Below are positions 17,150 through 27,054 of a stretch of DNA of 64,000 nucleotides, piece after piece. The DNA is from Streptomyces sulfonofaciens (lineage in GTDB: Bacteria; Actinomycetota; Actinomycetes; Streptomycetales; Streptomycetaceae): positions 1 to 64,000 of the forward strand of contig NZ_BNCD01000017.1 in the NCBI RefSeq assembly GCF_014656295.1, in the 5' to 3' direction. The position numbers were made by a program, and so were the translations under genes. Position 1 is the first letter of the stretch, and every line of letters starts with the position of its first letter. The notes under the pieces are model-generated. The model ran no database searches. It was not told the origin of the DNA and worked only from the letters and a program-made list of their open reading frames with translations.

Positions 17150-17723
17150 ACCGAAGCACGGCACTGATCGCCGCTGCCACCGGACGCCGTGCGGCGGGCA
17201 CGGAGGGCGCAAAGGCGGTGCCGGCGGCCGAGGGCCGGCCACCGGACGGCGCGTGGTGCCCGCGGCGGACCGGCGGGCACCCGGGGAGTCGCCCGGCGCG
17301 TTGGAGCCTTCCCGAGTGCCCGGCCAGGTCCCGGAACGCACGAGCACCCGGGCCGCACGAGCACACCAAGGACGGGCCGGCGTCCCGGCACCGACCCGTG
17401 CCGGGACGCGCGGATGCCCGGCCACCGGCCGCACCGCGCCGCCCCGCAGACACCACCGCACGCACGGGCACGAAAACCATTCGACGCCGCGCCGCGCGTC
17501 GGCGATGATCGGCGCATGTTCCGGTACGCCTTCCTCCTCGCCGCATCCGCCGCCGCGGATGCCCGGAGGGCTGCCGGCATCCTGCCGACCGCCGTCGACG
17601 GCGCACGAAGCTGACCCTTCCCGGACAGTCCGGCGGACCCCGCAGGGGGAGGGTCGGTCGGGCCAGGGGTCCCCGCTCCCGGTGCACGGGAAGCTCTCTC
17701 ACTTCACCTCAGCGAGGACAGCC
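17150..17723. other. intergenic region before the EF-Tu gene
   Basis: About 570 nt. A 32-codon open frame at 17516-17614 is too weakly supported to call. At about 17630 a CCGGAC-A-GTCCGG hairpin and flanking GACCCT/AGGGTC arms could form a leader structure in the EF-Tu message. Confidence 0.35.
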
Positions 17724-18899
<1,176 letters not shown>

Positions 18900-19063
18900 C
18901 CGCGGCACCCGGGCGGCGGGGCGGCCGTCGGCCGTCACGGGGCGGCGGCCGTCCCGCGCGAGCGGCAGTCCCGCCGCGAAGCCGGCGACCGCCGACGCCT
19001 GCCCTCGCCGGACGGCGGGGCGGCGGGCGCCGCCCACCCCGCCGCCGCCGCGGGGGCGGGCGG

Positions 19064-19069
19064 CACAAT
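19064..19069 (+). promoter_or_regulatory. -10 box CACAAT, probable leaderless promoter
   Basis: CACAAT (one mismatch to TAnnnT) ends 6 nt before GTG 19076, and there is no Shine-Dalgarno sequence. This spacing is the signature of leaderless messages. Confidence 0.4.
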
Positions 19070-19075
19070 GGCGGC

Positions 19076-19921
19076 GTGGACGAGTCGATTCCGGTGATCC
19101 GGGCCGTGGACCACGGCACCGCCAGGCTGCTGCCCGACGTCGACCGGGCCCGTGCCTGGCTGCTCACGGTCGACGGCGCCCCGCAGTCGTACGTCGACCT
19201 GGACGACCCGACCCATCTGGAGTTCGAGTACGCCCGCCGGGTGGGGCACGTGCTGGACACGGCGGCGCCGCGCGGCAGGCCGCTCGACGTCGTCCATCTC
19301 GGTGGGGGAGCCCTGACGCTGCCGCGCTACGTCGCCGCCACCCGGCCGGGCTCGCGGCAGGACGTGGTGGAGGCGGACCGCGGCCTGCTGCGGCTGGTCA
19401 CCGAGCGGCTGCCGCTGCCGCCGGACACCGGCGTCCGCCTGCACACCGCGGACGCCAGGGCCTGGCTGGCCGAGGCCGAGCCGGCCGGGGCGGACATCGT
19501 CATCGGTGATGTGTTCGGCGGCTCACGGGTCCCCGCGCACCTCACCTCGCTCGCCTACGCCCGCACCGTGGAGCGTGCGCTGCGGCCCGGCGGCGTCTAC
19601 GTGGCCAACCTCGCCGACAGCGCGCCCTTCACCTTCCTGCGGTCGCAACTGGCGACGTTCCGCGCGGTCTTCGAGGAACTCGCCCTGGTCGCCGAGCCCT
19701 CCGTGCTGCGGGGCCGCCGGTTCGGCAACACCCTGCTGATCGCCTCGCACCAGCCACCCGACCTCGCCGCCCTGGCACGGCGCACGGCGGCCGACGCCTT
19801 CCCCGCGCGCGTCCAGCACGGAGCTGCGCTGCGGCGTCTGACGGGGGACGCGGCGCCCGTGCACGACGAGGACGCGACCGCCTCACCGCTGCCGCCCGGC
19901 GGGACGTTCAGCGTGGGCTGA
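19076..19921 (+). CDS. spermidine-synthase-like class I methyltransferase-fold protein
   Basis: 281 residues. The nucleotide-binding loop is VVHLGGGALTLPRYV, followed by the acidic EADRG and the active-site-like DIVIGDVFGGS, as in the spermidine synthase superfamily. The N-terminal gate-keeper sheet domain is short. The actual substrate (polyamine or other) is uncertain, because most actinobacterial relatives have not been tested. Its end overlaps the convergent MFS gene by 14 nt. Confidence 0.82.
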   Translation: MDESIPVIRAVDHGTARLLPDVDRARAWLLTVDGAPQSYVDLDDPTHLEFEYARRVGHVLDTAAPRGRPLDVVHLGGGALTLPRYVAATRPGSRQDVVEADRGLLRLVTERLPLPPDTGVRLHTADARAWLAEAEPAGADIVIGDVFGGSRVPAHLTSLAYARTVERALRPGGVYVANLADSAPFTFLRSQLATFRAVFEELALVAEPSVLRGRRFGNTLLIASHQPPDLAALARRTAADAFPARVQHGAALRRLTGDAAPVHDEDATASPLPPGGTFSVG

Positions 19922-21260
19922 CCGGACGCTGCGGCTGTGTCCGTGGGGCGGCGCCCGGGTCCCCGGCGGTGGCCGCGGCGGAGCCCACCGCGGGGTCCAC
20001 GGCCCGGGCGGCCGCCGCGGCATGCGCGGTCCGGCGGGTGAGCCGGCGCACGTCGGGGACGAACAGCACGGCGGCCGTCATCACCACCACCAGTGCGGCG
20101 CACCCCCACAGCGCCGCCGCCCGGCCGAACGCCTGCTCCGCCGGGCCCGCGAGCGCCGTGGCCAGGGGCACCATGCCGATGGAGCCCAACCAGTCGTAGG
20201 CGGAGACCCGGGAGAACTTCTCCTCGGGGATCTCCTGGTGCATGGTGGTGATCCAGGAGACGCCGAACACCTCGATGGTGGCACCGCTCACCAGCATCAC
20301 CACGTCCAGCACGCCCACCGGCACCGGTATCGCGAGCGCCGCGGACGGCAGCGCGAGCGGGAAGACGCAGAGCGTGCCCGCGAGCAGTGGCCGCCGCGGC
20401 CTCCAACGGACCATCAGCAGCGCACCCGCGACCGTCCCCGCCCCGAACGCGCCCAGTGCGAGGCCCCACGGGCCCGGCCCGCCCAGCCGGTCCCGGGCTA
20501 CCAGCGGACCGTAGACGGACTCGGCGGCGGCGACGACGGCGACCACGACCGAGAACTGGGCCACGATCGACCACAGCCAGGGGCGGCCGACGAACTCCCG
20601 CCAACCGTCCCGCAGGTCCGCGAGCATGCCGCCGCCCGGTTCCCGGGGCGCCAGGTGACCGAGGTCGAGCAGTGCGCGCAGGGCAGCGGACACCGCGAAG
20701 CAGCAGGCGTCCACGACCAGCACCCAGCCGGGGCCGAGCGCGGCGACCAGCGCACCGCCGAGCGCGGCGCCGCCGATGCCCGCGCCGTTCATCGCCATCC
20801 GGTACACCGCGAACGCGCGCCCCGCCCGCTCCGGGGACACCGACGCCATCAGCATGCCCTCGGACGCCGGGTTGAAGAAGGCCTGCCCCGTGCCGCCGAG
20901 TGCGGTGAGCAGCATCATCTGCCAGAGCCGGGGGTCGCCGGTGAGCACCAGTACACCGAAGGCGGCCTGCGACAGACAGTTCAGGGCGTTGGCCGCGACC
21001 ATCACCCGGTGCCGCGGCAGCCGGTCCGCGACCGCCCCGCCGATCAGCAGGAACAGCACCAGCGGCAGGGTCCGGGCGGCCGCCACCAGGCCCACCCCGG
21101 AGCTGTCGCCGCCGGTGCCGAGGACCGCGAACGCGGCGGCGATCAGCGCACCCTGGCTGCCCAGGTTCGTCACCACCGTGGCGGCGGTCAGCAGCGTGTA
21201 GTTGCGGCCCGGCCGAGAGGCGGGGAGCCCGGCGGAGGGCGCGGCGTGGGGATCGGTCAC
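19908..21260 (-). CDS. MFS transporter (multidrug/enterobactin-exporter type)
   Basis: 450 residues with about twelve hydrophobic segments and the loop 2-3 motif GGAVADRLPRHRVMV. It belongs to the drug-proton antiporter type of the major facilitator superfamily; the substrate is unknown. GTG 21260 is chosen because a minus-strand GATAGT box lies 7 nt upstream (leaderless) and the resulting N-terminus (VTDPHAAPSAG) leads directly into the first membrane segment. The C-terminal tail is Ala/Pro-rich. Confidence 0.85.
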   Translation of the reverse strand: MTDPHAAPSAGLPASRPGRNYTLLTAATVVTNLGSQGALIAAAFAVLGTGGDSSGVGLVAAARTLPLVLFLLIGGAVADRLPRHRVMVAANALNCLSQAAFGVLVLTGDPRLWQMMLLTALGGTGQAFFNPASEGMLMASVSPERAGRAFAVYRMAMNGAGIGGAALGGALVAALGPGWVLVVDACCFAVSAALRALLDLGHLAPREPGGGMLADLRDGWREFVGRPWLWSIVAQFSVVVAVVAAAESVYGPLVARDRLGGPGPWGLALGAFGAGTVAGALLMVRWRPRRPLLAGTLCVFPLALPSAALAIPVPVGVLDVVMLVSGATIEVFGVSWITTMHQEIPEEKFSRVSAYDWLGSIGMVPLATALAGPAEQAFGRAAALWGCAALVVVMTAAVLFVPDVRRLTRRTAHAAAAARAVDPAVGSAAATAGDPGAAPRTQPQRPVSPR

Positions 21261-21328
21261 CGGTGGACTATCGCCGCTCGCGGGAGGGGTCGGCAAACGA
21301 ATTGCCACCCCGAGCGCCTGCCGCACGA

Positions 21329-21366
21329 CGGCCGGGCCGCCGGGCCACCGCCCGGCGGCCCGGCCG
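21329..21366. terminator. terminator with 16-bp perfect stem
   Basis: CGGCCGGGCCGCCGGG (21329-21344) pairs perfectly with 21351-21366 around CCACCG. It lies 26 nt downstream of the minus-strand membrane-anchored protein gene (stop at 21393), so it should end that message before it enters the MFS gene. Confidence 0.8.
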
Positions 21367-21392
21367 CGGTCAGGAGGCGTACGGGGTGGCCG

Positions 21393-22442
21393 TCAGCCCG
21401 CGGAGTCGTCCTCGGGCTGGCCGTTGAGGCGCACCGTGCTCAGGATCTTCTGGATCGTCGCCTCCGGGACCTCCTCCTTGACGCCCTTGGCGCCGTAGAA
21501 GGTCCAGGACACGAAGTCGCCGGCGGCGTTCTTGAAGGCGAACGTGGTCGCCTTGCCGTCCGAGTCGCACTTGTCCTTCTTCGGCACGCCCTTCGAGTAG
21601 GTGGTGGCCACACTGCCCTTCACCCCGGACTTGGTGGTGTACGGCTTGGGCTCACCCACCTTCAGCAGCTTCTTGTCGGAGTCCTTCTGGTCCGTGTAGC
21701 CGCCGAAGACCCACCAGGCCGGGTCGTTGCGTGCCGGGTCGTCGGTGTTCTTGGCGCCGTTCTGGCCCTTGGTGCCCGCCGCTGCCAGCGCCGTGTCATC
21801 GGGCTGTCCGTCGTGGTCGTCATCCGAGGTGCACCACTTCTCCTTCAGGAAGGCGGGTGCGGACATCGTGATGAGCGGACTGCCGTCGCCCTTCTTGTCG
21901 TCCTCGAAGCCGGTGATCAGCGTGGGCGAGGACACCTGCCAGTCGGGCGGTACGTCGAAGGCGGTGCCCCACTTCGGGTTCACCACCACCTTCCAGCCCG
22001 GGATGGTGGGCTTGGCGCCCTCGGTGCCGCGCGGGTTGTCGTCGCCGCCGGCCGCCGTGTCACCGGGGCTCGGGGAGGCGGGCGAGGACGCGGTGGGGGA
22101 CTTGGACGCGGCGGGGGCCGCCGTGTCGTCGTCGTGACCGCCGAGGACCAGGAAACCGGTGACACCGGCGGCGATCACGACCGCGCCCGCCGCGACCAGC
22201 GCCGTGATCATCGTCTTCCTGCGCTCGTCACGCGGCGGCCGGGGTGCGCCCATCGGTACGGTGGGAGCGGACCACTGCGGCTGGCCGGGCGGCTGTCCCG
22301 GCTGCCGGCCGTACGGGTTCTGCTGCTGGTACCCCGGCTGCGTGTACGGGTTGGGTTGCTGGTACCCCGGTTGCTGGTACGGGTTCTGACTCTGGTTCTG
22401 CGGGTTCTGCTCGCCCCCGGGCGGCTGGTCTCCTGGCCACAT
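21393..22442 (-). CDS. single-pass membrane protein with Gln/Tyr/Pro-rich cytoplasmic tail
   Basis: 349 residues. Residues 1-70 are rich in Gln, Pro, Tyr and Asn with repeats of the kind QQPGYQQPNPYTQPG. A single membrane segment follows (ITALVAAGAVVIAAGVTGFL), then an acidic linker and an extracellular domain beginning WKVVVNPKWGTAFDVPPDW with two Cys. Proteins of this build are common in Streptomyces but uncharacterised. ATG 22442 follows AAGG at about 8 nt. A sensor or cell-wall role is possible but unsupported. Confidence 0.8.
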   Translation of the reverse strand: MWPGDQPPGGEQNPQNQSQNPYQQPGYQQPNPYTQPGYQQQNPYGRQPGQPPGQPQWSAPTVPMGAPRPPRDERRKTMITALVAAGAVVIAAGVTGFLVLGGHDDDTAAPAASKSPTASSPASPSPGDTAAGGDDNPRGTEGAKPTIPGWKVVVNPKWGTAFDVPPDWQVSSPTLITGFEDDKKGDGSPLITMSAPAFLKEKWCTSDDDHDGQPDDTALAAAGTKGQNGAKNTDDPARNDPAWWVFGGYTDQKDSDKKLLKVGEPKPYTTKSGVKGSVATTYSKGVPKKDKCDSDGKATTFAFKNAAGDFVSWTFYGAKGVKEEVPEATIQKILSTVRLNGQPEDDSAG

Positions 22443-22556
22443 GGGCAGCACCTTAGTGGCGGCGCGGACACGGCTGGGTCACCGGCCCTCGTCAGCTCCG
22501 TACCGGAGCGACGGCGCCCGGGGACGCACCCGGCGGGCGGTGGGGGCGGATCGTGG

Positions 22557-22570
22557 TAAGCGATCGCTCA
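22557..22570. promoter_or_regulatory. TetR-type operator TAAGCGATCGCTCA
   Basis: Contains the perfect 10-nt palindrome AGCGATCGCT. It differs at one position from the site at 1830-1843 upstream of the SDR pair. It lies about 45 nt before the thioesterase start, just upstream of its -35 region. Confidence 0.55.
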
Positions 22571-22591
22571 GAAGCCCTGGCCGTAGGTTGC

Positions 22592-22607
22592 TACTCGCGG
22601 GTAACGT
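22592..22607 (+). promoter_or_regulatory. operator TACTCGCGGGTA overlapping a leaderless -10 box (TAACGT)
   Basis: TACTCGCGGGTA (22592-22603) is a near-perfect palindrome of a type often bound by TetR regulators of lipid metabolism in actinobacteria. It overlaps TAACGT (22602-22607), which ends 6 nt before ATG 22614. No ribosome-binding site is present, so the transcript probably starts at the ATG. Confidence 0.5.
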
Positions 22608-22613
22608 CTGGGC

Positions 22614-23066
22614 ATGAGCACCGACCAGCAGCCGATCGGCGAGATGCTCGCCGCCACCGTGCCGATGACCAGGACCCTGAACCTCCGGTACGTCGAGACC
22701 ACCCCCCACAGGGCGGTCGTGGTACTGCCCGACCGGAGCGACTTCCACAACCACGTCGGAGGACCGCACGCCGGCGCCATGTTCACGCTCGGCGAGTCCG
22801 CGAGCGGGGCCGTCGTCCTGGCCGCGTTCGGCGACCGGATGTCGAGTGCCGTGCCCCTCGCGGTGCGCGCCGAGATCGCCTACAGGAAGCTCGCCATGGG
22901 AACGGTCACCGCGACCGCCACCCTCGGCCGCCCGGCCGCGGAGGTGGTCGCCGAACTCGATGCGGGCACCCGGCCCGAATTCCCGATCACCGTCGAGATC
23001 CGGCGTGAGGACGGCGCCGTGACCGCGGAGATGACCGTGGTGTGGACCCTGCGGCCGAACGACTGA
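22614..23066 (+). CDS. hotdog-fold thioesterase (PaaI/DUF4442 type)
   Basis: 150 residues, the size of a single hotdog domain. It contains HNHVGGPHAGAMFTLGE, the acyl-CoA-binding helix region of the family with its conserved acidic residue at the end. It probably hydrolyses acyl-CoA thioesters. Two operator-like palindromes upstream, one shared with the FabG-like SDR operon, link it to lipid metabolism. Confidence 0.82.
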   Translation: MSTDQQPIGEMLAATVPMTRTLNLRYVETTPHRAVVVLPDRSDFHNHVGGPHAGAMFTLGESASGAVVLAAFGDRMSSAVPLAVRAEIAYRKLAMGTVTATATLGRPAAEVVAELDAGTRPEFPITVEIRREDGAVTAEMTVVWTLRPND

Positions 23067-23259
23067 CGGCCCGGGTCGGGACGGACCGGTGACGGCACGG
23101 CCCCGGCCGACACGCGCACCGCGCCGTCCCACGGCACACCGCCGTGCCCGAGCGAACCGGTAGGCTTCCGCACAGGCGTGCAGGGGGCGCGCGGACAGTG
23201 CACGGGGGAGCCGGCGGACCTGGACCGCGGGTACGGCGGGGAAAGCGGGAGGACCGGCG

Positions 23260-23922
23260 TTGAACGTCCACGAGTGGCTGGAGCACGTACCGGCGGTCAG
23301 CGTCTACGTCCTGGTGGCCCTGGTCATCGGCGTGGAGAGCCTGGGTGTTCCGCTGCCCGGCGAGATCGTCCTGGTCGCGGCCGCGCTGCTGTCCTCCCAG
23401 GAGGGCCATATCGATCCGGTCGTCCTGGGTGCGTGCGCCAGCGCGGGCGCCGTCGTGGGCGACTCCATCGGCTACGCGATCGGACGCAGGGGCGGTAGGC
23501 CGCTGCTCGCATGGCTCGGCCGCAGGTTCCCCAAGCACTTCGGGCCCGGCCATGTGGCGACCGCCGAGCGGTCCTTCCAGAAGTGGGGCATGTGGGCGGT
23601 GTTCTTCGGCCGCTTCATCGCCCTGCTGCGGATCTTCGCGGGCCCCCTCGCGGGTGTGCTCCGCATGCCGTACTGGAAGTTCCTCGTCGCCAACCTCCTC
23701 GGCGGTGTGGTCTGGGCCGGCGGCACCACGGCCGTCATCTACTACGTCGGGGTGGTCGCCGAGTCCTGGCTCAAGCGGTTCTCCTGGCTCGGCCTGGTGC
23801 TCGCGGTGCTCATCGGGCTCGCGTCCATGCTGGTCATCCGGCACAGGGCGAAGAGGGCCGAGCACACGGAAGCGGCCGGGGCCGAGCAGGAGAGGGAGCC
23901 CGCCGGGGTGGACGCGGAGTAG
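23260..23922 (+). CDS. DedA family membrane protein
   Basis: 220 residues with five to six hydrophobic segments. It shows the DedA signatures GVESLGVPLPGEIVLVAAA and FFGRFIALLRIFAGPLAGV, the latter with the conserved Arg residues. DedA proteins support membrane homeostasis and possibly lipid transport. The TTG start at 23260 lies 7 nt behind GGGAGG. The last 30 residues form an acidic cytoplasmic tail. Confidence 0.87.
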   Translation: MNVHEWLEHVPAVSVYVLVALVIGVESLGVPLPGEIVLVAAALLSSQEGHIDPVVLGACASAGAVVGDSIGYAIGRRGGRPLLAWLGRRFPKHFGPGHVATAERSFQKWGMWAVFFGRFIALLRIFAGPLAGVLRMPYWKFLVANLLGGVVWAGGTTAVIYYVGVVAESWLKRFSWLGLVLAVLIGLASMLVIRHRAKRAEHTEAAGAEQEREPAGVDAE

Positions 23923-24133
23923 ACGGGCCGGGCCCCGGCCGGTGCACGCCGGCCTGCCGTGCCCGCTTGCCGTACCCGCCCCCCGGCCGCAGCGGCCACC
24001 GCCCTCGCGTCGCGCCCCTGGGTGCGCCCACCCGCGCGCGGGGCGGGTGTACGACGACTGCGGCTGCCGTACGGCCACTGCGTGCCCCGGGCCGCCGCGT
24101 GACCGTGCCGACCGCCGACCCCGGCGGGGCGGA

Positions 24134-24838
24134 CTACTCCGCGGGCGCGCCGCCCCGGCCCGTGCCGTCCCCGTCCCGACCCGCGCCGGGGTTGTCGGTA
24201 CTGTCGGAGACATCGGCATTGTCAGGTTCGCCGGAACTACCGGAGTCCGTGGCGTCCGTCTCGGGCATGCGGAACTCGTGGGCGCCCCGCAGCTCCCGCC
24301 GGCTGTGCCCCTCCGCGTGCGCGGCGGCGTGCGCCTTGGCCAGCTCGACGTAGACGGTGGCGTTGAGCGTGACGCCCTCGCGCTCCTCGTCCGTCAGCGG
24401 GCGGCGCACCTTGGCGGGCACGCCCGCCACCAGTGATCCGGGCGGCACGTGCATGTCCTGGGGCACCAGTGCCTGCGCGGCGACCAGGGAGCCGGCGCCG
24501 ATCACCGCACCGTTCAGCACGGTCGCCCCCATGCCGATGAGGCAGTCGTCCCCGATCGTGCAGCCGTGCACCACCGCGTTGTGGCCGACCGAGACCCGTT
24601 CACCGATGGCCACCGGGAAGCCGGGGTCGGAGTGCACGGTCGAGTTGTCCTGGATGTTGCTGCCCGCACCCAGCTCGATGGGGCTGTAGTCGGCGCGCAG
24701 CACCGCCCCGTACCAGACGCTCGCACCGCCCCGAACGGTCACCTCGCCGATCACCACCGATGCCGGGGCGATGAAGGCGCCCTCGTCGATGGCCGGCGCC
24801 TTGCCGCCCACCGCACTGATCAGTGCTCGCTCGGCCAT
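24134..24838 (-). CDS. gamma-carbonic-anhydrase-type hexapeptide protein
   Basis: 234 residues. Residues 10-170 are a left-handed beta-helix with hexapeptide repeats, including the three metal-ligand His positions (NSTVHSD and VGHNAVVHGC). The helical C-terminus is extended by an acidic, Ser/Asp-rich tail not needed for the fold. The family includes carbonic anhydrases and acyl-CoA-linked relatives such as PaaY. ATG 24838 follows GAGGAG, and a longer frame upstream has no such site. Confidence 0.85.
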   Translation of the reverse strand: MAERALISAVGGKAPAIDEGAFIAPASVVIGEVTVRGGASVWYGAVLRADYSPIELGAGSNIQDNSTVHSDPGFPVAIGERVSVGHNAVVHGCTIGDDCLIGMGATVLNGAVIGAGSLVAAQALVPQDMHVPPGSLVAGVPAKVRRPLTDEEREGVTLNATVYVELAKAHAAAHAEGHSRRELRGAHEFRMPETDATDSGSSGEPDNADVSDSTDNPGAGRDGDGTGRGGAPAE

Positions 24839-25022
24839 CGGCGTCTCCTCGCTGCGTTGCGGCTGTCTGCCCCGCACGGTGTGTCGTGCGCGGCGGCCCA
24901 CTCGTACGGTAGAAGACCGGCAGCGGGCGACCGCAGGCTAAGCGACGCGCCGCAGCCGGCCGCAGCCGGGGTGGGGGAGATCACAGCAGGTGCCCCCGTG
25001 CCGACCCGGGGCCGGGGCTGAG

Positions 25023-25028
25023 TACGGT
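25023..25028 (+). promoter_or_regulatory. -10 box TACGGT, leaderless promoter of the acyltransferase
   Basis: TACGGT ends 6 nt before GTG 25035, with no ribosome-binding site between. It supports GTG 25035 as the start. Confidence 0.5.
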
Positions 25029-25034
25029 GGGCGG

Positions 25035-25943
25035 GTGCCGAAGAACAAGAACGTGTTCTCGTCCCCGGCGGCCCGGGGGCGCCGTCTTGCGCAGCGAGTG
25101 GTCCACAGGTGCTGGGCGTGGGCCCAGGACGCGGGTGCGGTGACCGCTCGCCACCCGGGCCGGTTGCGGTTCGGCGCCATCGGCCCCGGCACCCGGCTCG
25201 CCTTCCCGCAGGGCACGATCTTCGGCGAGCGCTGGATCCACCTGGGTGATCACTGTGTGATCGGGGAGCAGGTGACCCTCACGGCGGGGCTGGTGCCGGG
25301 TGTCGACCTCGGACCGGATCCGGTGCTGCGGATCGGCGACGGCGTGGTCATCGGCCGCGGCAGCCACGTCATCGCCGACACCCGGGTCACCATCGGCTCC
25401 GACTGCTACGTCGGTCCGTATGTGTACGTCACCTCGACCAACCACTCCTACGACGACCCGCACCAGCCCATCGGCAGGCAGTGGCCCCGGATGGAGCCGG
25501 TGGAGATCGGGACGGGCTGCTGGATCGGCACCGGTGCGGTGATCCTGCCCGGGGCGGTCGTCGGACGGAACGTGGTCGTCGCGGCGGGTGCGGTGGTGCG
25601 CGGCACGGTGCCCGACCACTCCGTGGTCGCCGGCGCGCCCGCCAGGGTGGTGCGCCGCTGGTGCCCGGAACTGGGCTGGCAGCCCCCGCTGCGCACTCCG
25701 GCACCGGTCGCCATCCCGGAGGGCGTCACACCGGAGCAGTTGCTCGCGCTCGCCGCCCATGAGGAGGCCCAGCGGGCGGCGGTGGCCCTGACGGCTCCCG
25801 CCGGGGCGGCCTCGGACGCGGCCGTGAGCCTGGTGGAGGAGGCGGCGGCGGTGGGCGTACGCTCCCCGGGAGCGGGGGAGAGCGCGGTGGCCGCGCGGCG
25901 CACGGAACCGCCGGGCGGCGCCGCCGCGCCGGAGGACTGCTGA
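25035..25943 (+). CDS. left-handed beta-helix acyltransferase
   Basis: 302 residues. The middle part (60-220) carries hexapeptide repeats (IGDGVVIGRGSHVIADTRVT and onward) and the catalytic-type His in TSTNHSYDDP, as in sugar O-acetyltransferases of the xenobiotic/NodL group. The last 80 residues are Ala/Glu-rich and not part of the fold. It is likely a CoA-dependent O-acetyltransferase of unknown acceptor. It is transcribed away from the carbonic-anhydrase-like gene. Confidence 0.82.
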   Translation: MPKNKNVFSSPAARGRRLAQRVVHRCWAWAQDAGAVTARHPGRLRFGAIGPGTRLAFPQGTIFGERWIHLGDHCVIGEQVTLTAGLVPGVDLGPDPVLRIGDGVVIGRGSHVIADTRVTIGSDCYVGPYVYVTSTNHSYDDPHQPIGRQWPRMEPVEIGTGCWIGTGAVILPGAVVGRNVVVAAGAVVRGTVPDHSVVAGAPARVVRRWCPELGWQPPLRTPAPVAIPEGVTPEQLLALAAHEEAQRAAVALTAPAGAASDAAVSLVEEAAAVGVRSPGAGESAVAARRTEPPGGAAAPEDC

Positions 25944-25998
25944 GATCGGGAGATCCGGGGACGGGAGATCCGGTGGACGAGAGATCCGGGGACGGGAT
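25944..25998. repeat. short degenerate tandem repeats (GAGATCCGG units)
   Basis: Three copies of GAGATCCGG(G/T)GGAC-like units follow the acyltransferase stop within 55 nt, with an extra GAGATCGG at the front. It looks like local slippage; no function is evident. Confidence 0.5.
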
Positions 25999-26090
25999 GT
26001 CTGCGAGCGGGGGCCGGGGATCGAGGGCGGGGGGACCTGAGGTCGGCGAGGCCGTCGCCGGGGTCCGCGCCGCGGTGGGAGGCCGTCCGC

Positions 26091-26957
26091 TCAGCCCGTG
26101 GCCAGCAGCACCGCGCCGAGCAGCGCGAGGCCCGCTCCCGCCGCCTGTACGGTGCGCAGCCGCTCGCTGAGGAAGCTGCGGGCCGCGAGCGCCGTGATCA
26201 CCGGGTAGAGCGAGGCCAGCACCGCGGCCACGGTCACCGGGCCGTGCTGGGCCGCCAGGGCGTAGCTGCCGTTGGCCGCGACGTCGGCGAGACCCACGAA
26301 GGCGAGCGCGGGCAGTGCGCGGACCACCACCAGCGCGCCGCCGTCCCCGGGCAGCGCCGAGCCGCCCCGCCGTACCGTGGCGAGCAGCGCCGAGCCGCCC
26401 ACCACCACATTGGTCAGCCGCTGCACCAGCAGGGCCAGGAACAGACCTGTGACGGTCGTGGACGCCTCCGAGATCAGCGCCATCACCGCGCCGAAGCCGA
26501 CCGCCGCGACGAGGGTGAGCGCGATCGCCTGGCGCTGCACCGGCGCGCCGCGCAACTCCGGGCCGCCCGCGAGCACCACGCCCACCACCGCGACGGCGAT
26601 CCCGCCGAACTGGAGGACGCCGGGCCGCTCGCCGAGCACCAGCCCCACCGCCACGGGTACGGCGACGCCGAGCGAGCCGAGCGGCGAGACGACCCCCATG
26701 GGGCCGAGCGCGAGCGCCCGGTAGAAGGCGAGCATGGCGACCGTGCCCACCACGCCCGCGCCGACCGCGAACCAGAGCTGCGGGCCGGCCTCGTGCCAAC
26801 CGCCGGTCACGGCCACCACGGTGCCGAGCACCACGATCGTGCAGGTCTGCGAGACGGCGACCACGGTGAGCGCGGGGATGCGCCGGGTGAGCAGCCCGCC
26901 GCCGAAGTCGGCCAGCCCCCACAGCAGGCTGGTGGCCAGGGCGAAGAGTGCAGTCAT
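26091..26957 (-). CDS. EamA/DMT family transporter
   Basis: 288 residues with ten hydrophobic segments in two EamA halves (start MTALFALATSLLWGLADF; second half from about residue 148). These are drug/metabolite exporters. It is divergent from the XRE-cupin regulator with 97 nt between the starts, and that gap contains inverted repeats, so the regulator most likely controls it. ATG 26957 follows GAGG. Confidence 0.87.
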   Translation of the reverse strand: MTALFALATSLLWGLADFGGGLLTRRIPALTVVAVSQTCTIVVLGTVVAVTGGWHEAGPQLWFAVGAGVVGTVAMLAFYRALALGPMGVVSPLGSLGVAVPVAVGLVLGERPGVLQFGGIAVAVVGVVLAGGPELRGAPVQRQAIALTLVAAVGFGAVMALISEASTTVTGLFLALLVQRLTNVVVGGSALLATVRRGGSALPGDGGALVVVRALPALAFVGLADVAANGSYALAAQHGPVTVAAVLASLYPVITALAARSFLSERLRTVQAAGAGLALLGAVLLATG

Positions 26958-26974
26958 GGTCGACCTCGCAGGAG

Positions 26975-27042
26975 CAGTACAGTGCGGTGCATCGGGAGTA
27001 CACCACACCGTAGTGCAGTGTACTGAACTGCGCATATAAAAT
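26975..27042. promoter_or_regulatory. divergent control region with inverted CAGTACA-N-TGC sites
   Basis: CAGTACAGTGC (26975-26985) and GCAGTGTACTG (27015-27025) are inverted copies with one mismatch. AGTACAC (26997-27003) and GTGTACT (27018-27024) form a second perfect 7-nt pair. TATAAAAT at 27035-27042 is a strong AT-rich -10 candidate for the regulator gene. The layout fits autoregulation and control of the EamA gene by the XRE-cupin protein. Confidence 0.6.
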
Positions 27043-27054
27043 ATTGGACGGAAC

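Noticed and set aside
17516..17614. A 32-codon ORF upstream of the EF-Tu gene
   Set aside because: No ribosome-binding site or family resemblance. The GATGAT box before it is a weak -10 match only.
20022..22559. An 845-codon plus-strand frame opposite the MFS and membrane-protein genes
   Set aside because: It is antisense to two well-supported genes and its composition (His, Arg, Gly, Asp rich) is typical of a shadow frame.
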